From Chloroflexota bacterium (lineage in GTDB: Bacteria; Chloroflexota; Anaerolineae; Caldilineales; Caldilineaceae): a stretch of DNA of 43,423 nucleotides. The stretch is from assembly GCA_003577005.1 (NCBI GenBank), contig QEUW01000017.1, positions 1 through 43,423 on the forward strand. The letters are read 5' to 3'. The position numbers and the translations under genes are program-made. Under the pieces are notes generated by a model, which saw nothing but the letters and a program-made list of their open reading frames with translations, made no database searches and had not been told where the DNA came from. This document shows, one piece after another, positions 30,388 to 37,999 of the stretch (positions are counted from its first letter, which is position 1; every line of letters begins with the position of its first letter).

Positions 30388-30894
30388 ATGAAACACGTCT
30401 ACCTATCATGGCACGATCTGGAAGAGTTGGTCAGCAAACTGGTCTTCAAGGTCAATACGCCCTATGACACCATTCTTGCCATCAGTCGGGGCGGCATTAT
30501 CCCCGGCGGGATGATCGCTGAAGCGTTAAAAATGAAGAATATTTTGACGGCGGCGCTGCTTTTTACCGAAAATACGACACCGCTGGCGCGGTTCACCTGG
30601 CCTCGCTTTCTCCAGTTTCCCGAAGACGATGTCCTGGCAGGGCGTAAGATTCTGGTGGTCGATAACCTGTGGAACCGCGGTCGCACGCTTATGGCCGCCA
30701 AAGGGCGGATCGACGCGGCCGGCGGCTACGCGGAGCTGGCCGTCATCCATTGGCGACCGTCGAGCAGCGATTTTCCTGACGACGCGCCTGATTTCTACGC
30801 CGAGATCACTGAAGACTTTATCCACTATCCCTGGCAGCGCATCGATGATTCCGACTACCGGGTCCTGTCGCAGCCGGTGATGCCACTCTCTTAA
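30388..30894 (+). CDS. Phosphoribosyltransferase, Gpt-like
   Basis: The 168-residue protein has a type I phosphoribosyltransferase fold: LAISRGGIIPGGMIAEAL near the N-terminus and the PRPP-loop region ILVVDNLWNRGRT near 90. The family includes xanthine-guanine and hypoxanthine phosphoribosyltransferases, with WRPSSSDFPDDAPDFYAE resembling Gpt-type hood residues. The loop is unusual: the second acidic residue after VVD is Asn (usual: VDD or VDE). It may still bind PRPP, or have a shifted function. It starts 44 bases after the nuclease gene and is followed within 20 bases by endonuclease III, so the last two are likely one operon. Confidence 0.8.
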   Translation: MKHVYLSWHDLEELVSKLVFKVNTPYDTILAISRGGIIPGGMIAEALKMKNILTAALLFTENTTPLARFTWPRFLQFPEDDVLAGRKILVVDNLWNRGRTLMAAKGRIDAAGGYAELAVIHWRPSSSDFPDDAPDFYAEITEDFIHYPWQRIDDSDYRVLSQPVMPLS

Positions 30895-30913
30895 CGCGCA
30901 AAGAGGAGATTTT

Positions 30914-31576
30914 ATGAGCGAGATGCCAACCCTGACTGCGGCGGCGCCTGCAAGCGAGCGAATCGGAGCGATCATCGAGCAGTTGCAGCAAGCGTACCCC
31001 AACGCCACCTGTGCGCTCGACCATACCAACGCCTTCGAGTTACTCGTGGCGACCATTCTCTCGGCTCAATGCACCGACGAACGGGTCAACAAGGTGACAC
31101 CCGCACTCTTTGCGCGCTTTCCGACACCGTTCGCTATGGCAGAGGCGGACATTACGGAATTGGAGGAGCTTATCCGCTCTACAGGTTTTTTTCGTAACAA
31201 GGCAAAAAACATCCAGGGCGCATCCCAACGGATCGTTGCCGAGTACGGCGGCGAGGTCCCAGGAAACATGGCCGATCTGCTCACCCTGCCCGGTGTGGCG
31301 CGCAAGACCGCCAATGTTGTCCTCGGTACAGCCTACGGGATCGCCGATGGCGTGGTGGTCGATACCCATGTCAAACGGCTCTCCAACCGGCTGGCATTAA
31401 CCCAACACGACGATCCAGAGAAGATTGAAAAGGATCTGATGGCGCTGGTCCCACGCGAACATTGGGTCGAATTTGCACACATGCTGATCTTACACGGGAG
31501 ACAGGTGTGTGATGCGCGCAAACCCCGTTGCTCGGTCTGCACGTTGAGCCAGCTTTGCCCATCGGCGCAGTTGTAA
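30914..31576 (+). CDS. nth: Endonuclease III
   Basis: The 220-residue base-excision repair glycosylase/AP lyase removes oxidised pyrimidines. It has the helix-hairpin-helix LLTLPGVARKTANVVLG with the catalytic Lys, and the catalytic Asp in VVDTHVKRLSNRL. The C-terminal [4Fe-4S] loop has the exact Cys spacing C-x6-C-x2-C-x5-C (CDARKPRCSVCTLSQLC). The ATG at 30914 has GAGGAG nearby. All key residues are present, so it should be active. Confidence 0.96.
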   Translation: MSEMPTLTAAAPASERIGAIIEQLQQAYPNATCALDHTNAFELLVATILSAQCTDERVNKVTPALFARFPTPFAMAEADITELEELIRSTGFFRNKAKNIQGASQRIVAEYGGEVPGNMADLLTLPGVARKTANVVLGTAYGIADGVVVDTHVKRLSNRLALTQHDDPEKIEKDLMALVPREHWVEFAHMLILHGRQVCDARKPRCSVCTLSQLCPSAQL

Positions 31577-31640
31577 AATCGACCCGGTGCAGAACCGTTC
31601 CAGCGTGTTCCGTCCCTGGGTCTATCGATTGTGAGTTATC

Positions 31641-32333
31641 ATGCCGAGATTGACCTTGATCATCATCGCGTTGGGTGCTGTGGTGGTTATCGCCACCACG
31701 CTCACTGCACGGTTTCTCTTCCCGCCGGTGTCGCATCCAGCCCTTCATCCGGCACCGGATGACAGGGCCGTGACCGCGGAGTTCCAGCGCCTCCCAGCGC
31801 TGGAGGATGTGCGGCAGGCTGTGCAATTACGGCTTGGCTCCGAATGGCGCGTTGTGACTATCACGGGCCGAGAACTAGAACAGCGCCTACTCGCCTTCAG
31901 CCCTACCCAGACACCAGGGCGACAGAGAGCCGCGGCCACACTCCTGGGCGGGCTTGACGATCAGGCAACCCTGATCTCGGCTTCACATGGCTCGGGGGCT
32001 ACTTTACAGGTTATTGCACTCAAACGCAACGGGCTGAGCCTGGATCGCTATCTTGACGAGGTTGGGCAACAGTTGGCGACAGCGGGCGCCATTGTTCACA
32101 GCAGGATAGTCGATGCCACGTTGCGCGCCGACCACCTGCCCGCTGCCCGCCTGCACTATTCATTGGCAGCGGAGACTTCCTACGGCCAAATTGCCTCGGT
32201 CGCAGGTGTGCAGGTGGCAACATATGATGCGTCGGCAGCCCGTCTGGTCGTCTTCACCCTGACTGGGCCGCCGAGCCAGGCCGACGAATTGCCGCTGCTC
32301 ATGGGCGATATCGTGGCTGCAGCCGCATTTTGA
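31641..32333 (+). CDS. Unknown single-pass membrane-anchored protein
   Basis: I do not recognise this 230-residue protein. It has one N-terminal membrane helix (about residues 4-28, LTLIIIALGAVVVIATTLTARFLF), then a soluble outside domain of about 200 residues with mixed strands and helices and no Cys. There is no lipobox and no catalytic motif. It begins 64 bases after nth on the same strand and may share its transcript. It converges with the small membrane protein gene that ends at 32364. Confidence 0.7.
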   Translation: MPRLTLIIIALGAVVVIATTLTARFLFPPVSHPALHPAPDDRAVTAEFQRLPALEDVRQAVQLRLGSEWRVVTITGRELEQRLLAFSPTQTPGRQRAAATLLGGLDDQATLISASHGSGATLQVIALKRNGLSLDRYLDEVGQQLATAGAIVHSRIVDATLRADHLPAARLHYSLAAETSYGQIASVAGVQVATYDASAARLVVFTLTGPPSQADELPLLMGDIVAAAAF

Positions 32334-32363
32334 CCCTGGGAAAACCAAACGAACGGTGTAGGC

Positions 32364-32792
32364 TTAATCCGTGAAATCTTCGATTACACCTTCGGTTTCG
32401 CCCACCAGACGGAACTGGCGTTGCCTGCCCGGATGCTGTGCGGGCCAGGCCAGGTAGCCATCTACGTCATAGCCGTTGTAGGGCTGCTGCGAATTCTGCT
32501 GCACGGGTAGACCGTTGCCCGCCAGGATGATCACCGGCGGCTGCTGGGGCAAGGCTCCATACGGGTGGCCGCCGAGATAATTCGGCCCGCGGCCGTTCAT
32601 CCGGCTGTGTTCCACGTTATCTTCGCGTCGCCGCACCGAGGCAAGTACCAAAAACGCCGCGGGAATCCCCGCCAGAACCCCAAATAACACACCTAACCCC
32701 ATTCCCAAAGCATCTGGACTCAGCCGCTCCGCTAAACGGAACGCCATCACCGCCACGAAGAGAACTACACACAACACGATCAATCGTCTCAC
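32364..32792 (-). CDS. Small two-helix membrane protein
   Basis: The 142-residue protein has two hydrophobic helices (about residues 3-21 and 28-51), a short Arg-rich RRRED loop and a Gly/Pro/Asn/Gln-rich tail of about 80 residues ending in the acidic EGVIEDFTD. The family is not known to me. The start is GTG at 32792 with AAAGGA upstream. It lies 120 bases after the FtsK-like gene on the same strand with no clear terminator between them, so it probably shares the SOS-type promoter at 34340-34369. The topology suggests a membrane anchor or scaffold; this is inference. Confidence 0.7.
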   Translation of the reverse strand: MRRLIVLCVVLFVAVMAFRLAERLSPDALGMGLGVLFGVLAGIPAAFLVLASVRRREDNVEHSRMNGRGPNYLGGHPYGALPQQPPVIILAGNGLPVQQNSQQPYNGYDVDGYLAWPAQHPGRQRQFRLVGETEGVIEDFTD

Positions 32793-32912
32793 GGTTTTTT
32801 CCTTTTCTTTGCCCTACCTTGAGCAGGGAGTCTACTGCCGCTCACCTGTTTGAGCAGCGGTTGTTTTGACGCTCTTTCCGCTTAGTCACCCATTCCCCTC
32901 GCATCGGATCGC

Positions 32913-34052
32913 TTATGCACGGCCAATAAAGCGGCGGACAACACCACGCCAGCCGGATGGTGAGGGCTGTTCGCTACCGCCATCGTCAGCAGGCGCCGGT
33001 GCGCCATTGAGTGGGGTAGATGACCAACGCCTGCTACGGCATCCTTCAGCCAAGACGGCCGTAATCTGTTCGAGATCCTGTTTGCCAACCCAGGCCGCCT
33101 GAAAGCGGACAGTTTCGCCCTTGGCGACAAGCAGAAAGTCGCCGTGCCCTTCCAGTTTTTCGGCGCCGCTGTCCGGGATACCACAGGCATAGCGCGCCTC
33201 ATCGCTGCTGGCCACCGCACCGACCAGCCGGATGGGAAAGTTGGCCTTCATCGCACCACCAATGAGCGCGGCGGTCGGCTTCTGGGTGCAGGCCACCAGG
33301 TGGATCCCTGCCTCGCGGCCCCGTTGGCTCAACCGGGTCAGCATGGCTTCCACCGCAGCACCGCCGGTCTGGATGAGGTCGGCCAGTTCGTCCACGGCGA
33401 CAACCAGGACCGGAGTCGAGATATGGCTGCGGTCGCGCCGTTCCATCTCTTGCACCAACCAGCGGAGCCGGTCGATTGCCGCCAGTGGCTCAGAAACGAC
33501 GCCACCCAGTACATGGGGCAGACGGGCCAGTTGGGCAAAGCCACGCCCCTTGGGGTCGATCAGGATCAGCTGCACTTCGCCCTGGCGGTTGTGCATCGCC
33601 AGTGAAGTCAAGAGCGTACGCGCCAGCGCCGTCTTGCCCGAACCGGTTGTACCTGCGATCAACAGGTGAGCCACATCCGGTGCGGTCAACCGTAGCAGAA
33701 GAGGCACCCCCTCCTGATCCAGGCCCAGAATCGCCGTTACCGGCGGGACCGTCGCCAAGCGTTGGCAAAGCGGCAAGAGCCGGACAGGCTCCGTTTTGTT
33801 GCGCGGAACTTCAACGTTGATAGCCTCCCCTTCGCGATAGACGCGAGCGGCGCGCTTACCCAGGGCCATTGCCAGCTCTTCGGCCAATACAGCGATCTTG
33901 CTGACCCGCGTGCCCAACTGCGGGCGAATCTGAAATCGAATATGGCGCGGCGTGACGACACCGCCATCAACCCGAGCGGTCACCTTGTGTTGGGCTAGAA
34001 CGGCCTCGATACGGTCAGCTTGCCAGTCCAATCTACGAGATCGCGTTCTCAT
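32913..34052 (-). CDS. Soluble FtsK/SpoIIIE-type DNA translocase
   Basis: The 379-residue protein matches the motor of FtsK: the alpha region ([16 protein letters not shown]), Walker A GTTGSGKT (134-141), Walker [13 protein letters not shown] (215-226) and the ACTQKPT motif with the following [12 protein letters not shown]. FtsK pumps double-stranded DNA through a hexameric ring. Missing are the N-terminal membrane domain and any recognisable C-terminal gamma (KOPS-reading) domain, so it is a stand-alone soluble motor and not the divisome FtsK. The start ATG at 34052 follows GGGAGAAGCAGG. A long leader of about 280 bases contains a 9-bp hairpin at 34076-34103. The promoter carries LexA-type boxes, suggesting induction by DNA damage. 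Confidence 0.87.
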   Translation of the reverse strand: MRTRSRRLDWQADRIEAVLAQHKVTARVDGGVVTPRHIRFQIRPQLGTRVSKIAVLAEELAMALGKRAARVYREGEAINVEVPRNKTEPVRLLPLCQRLATVPPVTAILGLDQEGVPLLLRLTAPDVAHLLIAGTTGSGKTALARTLLTSLAMHNRQGEVQLILIDPKGRGFAQLARLPHVLGGVVSEPLAAIDRLRWLVQEMERRDRSHISTPVLVVAVDELADLIQTGGAAVEAMLTRLSQRGREAGIHLVACTQKPTAALIGGAMKANFPIRLVGAVASSDEARYACGIPDSGAEKLEGHGDFLLVAKGETVRFQAAWVGKQDLEQITAVLAEGCRSRRWSSTPLNGAPAPADDGGSEQPSPSGWRGVVRRFIGRA

Positions 34053-34333
34053 CCTGCTTCTCCCCCAAGCACGCCGGCCTGTCCACAGGCAAAAGGACAG
34101 GCCATCTGGTTACTGGATACGAATGAAAAGCCTGGTCGCCGCTGCCGCCAACCCGCTTGTCATGAAGACGAAGCAGGGTTGAGGGCGATGCGACAGACCA
34201 GGCTAACTGCTACCGGCTCGCAACTGTCCAAATGGCACGCTGACGAGCCCGGCTCTGCGCAACTCTCTTTTGTGAACGGTGCCCGACCGGATATTCTCGG
34301 GTAATACGCGATTCAGAACAAATGTACTATGAT
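34053..34333 (-). other. Long untranslated leader of the FtsK-like gene
   Basis: No convincing gene lies between the predicted transcript start (about 34333) and the ATG at 34052. A perfect 9-bp stem, GGCCTGTCC at 34076-34084 paired with GGACAGGCC at 34095-34103, sits 24 bases before the start. A 17-codon frame near 34160 lacks a ribosome binding site. Confidence 0.5.
34316..34327 (-). promoter_or_regulatory. Second LexA-type box (one mismatch)
   Basis: GAACAAATGTAC matches GAAC-N4-GTTC except at one base. Its centre is 33 bp (about three helix turns) from the box in the promoter spacer, a spacing that would suit cooperative repressor binding. Confidence 0.5.
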
Positions 34334-34339
34334 GCATCC

Positions 34340-34369
34340 AGTATAACAGAACGTATGTTCTATTGTCAA
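34340..34369 (-). promoter_or_regulatory. Consensus promoter with LexA-type box in its spacer
   Basis: On the minus strand a perfect TTGACA (34369-34364) is followed by TATACT (34345-34340) after 18 bases, or by TTATAC after 17. The perfect palindrome GAAC-N4-GTTC occupies 34349-34360 inside the spacer, so a bound repressor would block RNA polymerase. It faces the FtsK-like gene. Confidence 0.75.
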
Positions 34370-34436
34370 GCACCAATTTTGTGAGTTTGTGAGGAAATGG
34401 TAAGGGAGGAAAGCCTTCTAGCCGTACACCCATCCT

Positions 34437-34639
34437 ACTGTATGGGGGCGCGTCCGAAATTTGGGCGAGTAGGGCAAAATGGCATTTTGCCCGCTGGAAC
34501 CCGCATTCCTAGAACCCGCATTTGGGGAAAGGGCCGGCGCCAGTTTGTCTGACCGGCGCGTCTCCGGCCCCGGGTGCCCTCTGGGCGCCGAATGCTTGTG
34601 AAATTCTCGCCCCCAATCCTGGACACACCCCTCTATGGG
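34437..34639. mobile_element. 185-bp MITE relative
   Basis: The element at 34446-34630 has terminal inverted repeats at 34446-34467 and 34608-34630 that match those of the element at 19869-20022. The inner part has diverged and gained a hairpin (GGGCAAAAT with ATTTTGCCC, about 34472-34492). The flanks CTGTATGGG (34438-34446) and CTCTATGGG (34631-34639) agree at 8 of 9 positions, which suggests an old target duplication. Confidence 0.65.
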
Positions 34640-34646
34640 TCCAAAG

Positions 34647-34675
34647 ATGACAGGGCCTACCAAGCGCGGTATACT
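34647..34675 (+). promoter_or_regulatory. Promoter of the epimerase gene
   Basis: ATGACA (34647-34652) and TATACT (34670-34675) are 17 bases apart, about 58 bases before the ATG at 34733. It begins only a few bases after the mobile element's right flank. Confidence 0.6.
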
Positions 34676-34732
34676 GGTTAGCACTATGTAGAATCCCTTG
34701 CGGTCGATCAATTTGCGTGGATGGAGGAGGAG

Positions 34733-35635
34733 ATGGCAAGACGAAAGGTGATTGTGACAGGGGCAGCGGGTAAGGTCGCGGGGCAGGTATTGCCCGCGCT
34801 GCGAGAACGATACGAATTGGTTTTGCTGGATGTGCGGACGACTGACCGCAGTGGAAACGAAGTGCCGGGCATTCAAATTGCCGATCTAGTCGATCAGGAT
34901 CGGGATCGCTACCGGCACCACTTTCGGGGTGCGGACGCGGTGACGCACTTTGGCTTCGTCGGCAACTCCAACCCAGCAGCAGGAAGTGACACCGATGGCC
35001 GCTTTCAGAACGAGATGGCCAATGTTCAGATGGCTTACAACGTCTACCAGACTTCGCTAGAAGAGGGCGTGCGGCGGGTCGTGGTTGCCAGCTCCAACCA
35101 TGCCGCAGATTATTACGAGCCGCTGATTCTCGACGGCGCGATGGACTTTGTCGACCCGAATGGCCGGGCGCTTTCGGACAACTATTACGGTTGGGCCAAA
35201 GAGGTCTACGAACATCTAGGGTTTGTTTTCGCCGTTGGCAAGCAAGCGCGCCCCAATGCAAGCTTTACGACCGGCCAGCGGCCAGAGGCGGGTCGCCAGC
35301 TCGAAGTGGTGCAGATCCGGATCGGCGGCCCCCGTGAGACGGACGTTGAGAACTGCAAGTTGGGCGATCTGCGTTGCATGCGCCGGGCGCTGGCCGTCTA
35401 TATCAGCGACCGCGACCTCCAACAGCTTTTTGTCAAGAGCATCGAGACGGCGGATATTCGCGACGAGCGCGGCGTGCCGTTTCAGATTTTTTATGGCATC
35501 AGCGCCAATTCGCACGCCTTCTGGAGCATCGCCAACGCCCGCCGGGTCATCGGCTATGCACCGGAAGATAACAGCGAGATCCGCTTTCGGGACGCGATCC
35601 AGCGACACATCGAGGCAGCGCTGGGCGCCGCTTGA
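34733..35635 (+). CDS. NAD-dependent epimerase/dehydratase, uronate dehydrogenase-like
   Basis: The 300-residue extended short-chain dehydrogenase starts MARRKVIVTGAAGKVAGQV, whose TGAAGxVA is the NAD(P)-binding glycine motif. An Asp (VLLDV) ends the second strand, which favours NAD over NADP. The catalytic pattern is VVVASSNHAADYY for Ser and YYGWAKE for Tyr/Lys. The pattern ASSNHAxxYY is typical of uronate dehydrogenase-like and related sugar enzymes. The ATG at 34733 fits the GGAGG at 34723; an ATG at 34721 is in frame but has no site. It is a single gene, so its substrate is not set by context. Confidence 0.83.
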   Translation: MARRKVIVTGAAGKVAGQVLPALRERYELVLLDVRTTDRSGNEVPGIQIADLVDQDRDRYRHHFRGADAVTHFGFVGNSNPAAGSDTDGRFQNEMANVQMAYNVYQTSLEEGVRRVVVASSNHAADYYEPLILDGAMDFVDPNGRALSDNYYGWAKEVYEHLGFVFAVGKQARPNASFTTGQRPEAGRQLEVVQIRIGGPRETDVENCKLGDLRCMRRALAVYISDRDLQQLFVKSIETADIRDERGVPFQIFYGISANSHAFWSIANARRVIGYAPEDNSEIRFRDAIQRHIEAALGAA

Positions 35636-35661
35636 CCGATTGGAAGCTACGCAGTTGCACA

Positions 35662-35697
35662 GGTGCGATGCACTTGCAAAGTGCGTTGCACCTCTGG
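35662..35697. repeat. Dispersed palindromic repeat, copy 2
   Basis: Identical over 36 bases to 8456-8491, 26 bases after the epimerase stop. It forms an imperfect hairpin and probably helps end the transcript. Confidence 0.65.
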
Positions 35698-35867
35698 CCG
35701 ACAAATCTGTGTTCTGTTTTCCTCTCCTTTGGTAGGCGTAGCTCAGGATGGCTGTTCTCGACCTGCTGGCAGACGGCGGTGCGGAATAAAACCAAAACGC
35801 TGTCAAAACCGCTCCGAACTATAATGGTCAGGTGGTTGACGCGTTCACAGTGGAAGAAAGCTCCAGT

Positions 35868-37880
35868 ATGTTGAGTGTTAGCGAAAAGATTCTGTTTGTG
35901 ATTTGCGCCGCCGGTGCGTTGGCCTATGCCTATCCTGCCTGGCGGAATGTCCATCTGGTTATCCGTCGTGGGAACGGTGAGCGACCGGCAGCGCAGACGC
36001 GCTGGCAACGAGTAGCGAAGGCGGCCCGCACGTGGCTGACGTTGGCGCCGACGTGGAAGATGCGCCCGATCTCTAGCCTCTTTCACGGGTTGATTGCCTG
36101 GGGCTTTATCTTCTATTTTCTCGTAAATATGGGCGATTTGCTCCAGGGATATTTCCCGATCACCTTTCTGGGGGAGGGCTGGCTTGGGTCGATCTATCGG
36201 TTCCTGGCCGACCTGTTGACGGCGGGCGTCCTGGTTGGGATGGTCTATTTTCTGCTGCGGCGGTTTGTTTTTGCCGCCCCGGCGCTGGCCTATCACGAGA
36301 ATGTCAAGCTGGTAGAGGCGGTCAGGGCCGGCGCCATCCGGCGCGATTCGCTGATTGTGGGGTTATTTATTCTCTTTCATGTCGGCTTCCGGCTGTTGGG
36401 CGAGAGTTTTCACGTGGCGCAACAGGGGGGGGACTGGGGCCAACCCTTTGCCCATCTGCTCAGCCAGGCGTGGGCCGGGTGGGGTGACGCCGCGCTCACG
36501 GCGGGCCGTCACCTGGGGTGGTGGGGTGCGCTGGGGCTGATCCTGCTCTTTATCCCCTACTTCCCGTACACCAAACACTTTCACCTGATCATGTCTGGCG
36601 TCAACTTTCTCTCCAAGCCAGAACGCACCTCGTTGGGCGCCATCGAGCCGGAGAATTTTGAGGACGAAACCAGAGAAGAGTTTGGCGTCGCCAAAGTCGA
36701 AGAACTCCCGTGGACCCACCTGGTGGACGCCTACGCCTGTATCATGTGCAACCGCTGCCAGGATGTCTGCCCGGCCTACATCACAGGCAAAGAGCTGTCC
36801 CCCTCGGCATTGGAGGTCAACAAGCGTTACTTCCTCAACGAGCATCTGGACGACCTGGCCGCCGGCAAGGATTCTGAGTTGAGCCTGATCGACTTTGCCA
36901 TCAGCGAATCGGCGGTGTGGGCGTGTACGGCGTGCGGCGCCTGTATCGATGTCTGCCCGGTGGGTAACGAGCCAATGTTTGACATTCTCTATCTGCGCCG
37001 CCGCCAGGTCTTGACGGAGAACAAGTTTCCACGCGAGCTACAGACCGCCTATCGCGGCATGGAGCGCAATGGCAACCCCTGGAACCAGAGCACTCGTGAG
37101 CGGCTGGCCTGGGCCGAAGGGCTCGCTGTGCCCACCATCGATGAGAATCCGGAGCCGGAACTGCTTTGGTGGGTCGGCTGTGCGCCGGCCTACGACCCGC
37201 GGGCGCGCCAGGTGGCGCAGGCCTTTGCCAGAGTGCTCAATACAGTGGGCGTCAACTATGCGGTCCTCGGCGAGATGGAGAGCTGCACGGGCGATGCGGC
37301 GCGCCGTTCGGGGAATGAGTATCTCTTCTATGAGATGGCAAAGGCCAATATCGAGACGCTGGACGAGGTCAATCCCAAACGCATTGTCACGACCTGCCCC
37401 CACTGTCTGCACACGCTGGGCAAAGAGTATCCGCAATACGGCGGCCACTACGAGGTGATCCACCACACGCAGTTGCTGGCCGAATTGGCAGCGGCGAAAC
37501 AGATCAGCGTGCAGCGCAATGGCGATGCCGACGCTATTACCTTTCATGACCCCTGCTATCTGGGGAGGCACAACGGCATTGTCGATGCGCCACGCACGCT
37601 GTTGGGCGAGCTGGGGGTGACCACCGTCGAGATGCCACGCCACGGCAAGGGTTCGTTCTGCTGCGGGGCCGGCGGGGCGCAGATGTGGAAGGAAGAGGAA
37701 CACGGCGCCAAAGCGGTCAACCACGAACGGTACGACGAGGCCGAGACGACCGGCGCCAAGACCTTGGCCGTGGGTTGCCCCTTCTGTCTCACCATGCTCA
37801 CCGATGCCTCGAAGCAGCGCGGCGAAACCCTGCGGGTCAAGGACGTGGCGGAACTCGTGGCGGAGCGGTTATCGTCGTAA
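35868..37880 (+). CDS. Membrane heterodisulfide reductase-like Fe-S oxidoreductase
   Basis: The 670-residue protein has an N-terminal membrane module of about five or six helices with spaced His residues (FHGLIAWG, LFHVGFRLLGESFHV, KHFHLIMSG), resembling NarI-type haem b subunits. Two [4Fe-4S] motifs follow, CIMCNRCQDVCP and CTACGACIDVCP, and then two CCG domains of the HdrD type (VGCAPAYDP...CTGD...CPHC; DPCYLGRHNG...CCGAGG...CPFC). This set matches the membrane ETF:menaquinone oxidoreductase (EMO) type, which passes electrons from acyl-CoA dehydrogenases via ETF to the quinone pool. No etfAB or acyl-CoA dehydrogenase is in the window, so the donor is inferred. A TATAAT at 35820-35825 points to a transcript start near 35832, so ATG 35868 is preferred over GTG 35832. 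Confidence 0.88.
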   Translation: MLSVSEKILFVICAAGALAYAYPAWRNVHLVIRRGNGERPAAQTRWQRVAKAARTWLTLAPTWKMRPISSLFHGLIAWGFIFYFLVNMGDLLQGYFPITFLGEGWLGSIYRFLADLLTAGVLVGMVYFLLRRFVFAAPALAYHENVKLVEAVRAGAIRRDSLIVGLFILFHVGFRLLGESFHVAQQGGDWGQPFAHLLSQAWAGWGDAALTAGRHLGWWGALGLILLFIPYFPYTKHFHLIMSGVNFLSKPERTSLGAIEPENFEDETREEFGVAKVEELPWTHLVDAYACIMCNRCQDVCPAYITGKELSPSALEVNKRYFLNEHLDDLAAGKDSELSLIDFAISESAVWACTACGACIDVCPVGNEPMFDILYLRRRQVLTENKFPRELQTAYRGMERNGNPWNQSTRERLAWAEGLAVPTIDENPEPELLWWVGCAPAYDPRARQVAQAFARVLNTVGVNYAVLGEMESCTGDAARRSGNEYLFYEMAKANIETLDEVNPKRIVTTCPHCLHTLGKEYPQYGGHYEVIHHTQLLAELAAAKQISVQRNGDADAITFHDPCYLGRHNGIVDAPRTLLGELGVTTVEMPRHGKGSFCCGAGGAQMWKEEEHGAKAVNHERYDEAETTGAKTLAVGCPFCLTMLTDASKQRGETLRVKDVAELVAERLSS

Positions 37881-37956
37881 GTTCTTCACCTGAATCCGGT
37901 CTCGTTGCTATGAATGTGGATATTGTAGAGTACGAGAAACGATTGTTCAACTACCC

Positions 37957-37990
37957 AAAAGCGAGGCTTTTGGCAAGCCTCGCTTCTTCG
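37957..37990. terminator. Bidirectional hairpin terminator
   Basis: AAGCGAGGCTT (37959-37969) pairs perfectly with AAGCCTCGCTT (37975-37985) around a 5-base loop. It lies between the convergent oxidoreductase and dioxygenase genes. Confidence 0.75.
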
Positions 37991-37999
37991 GACAACAGA

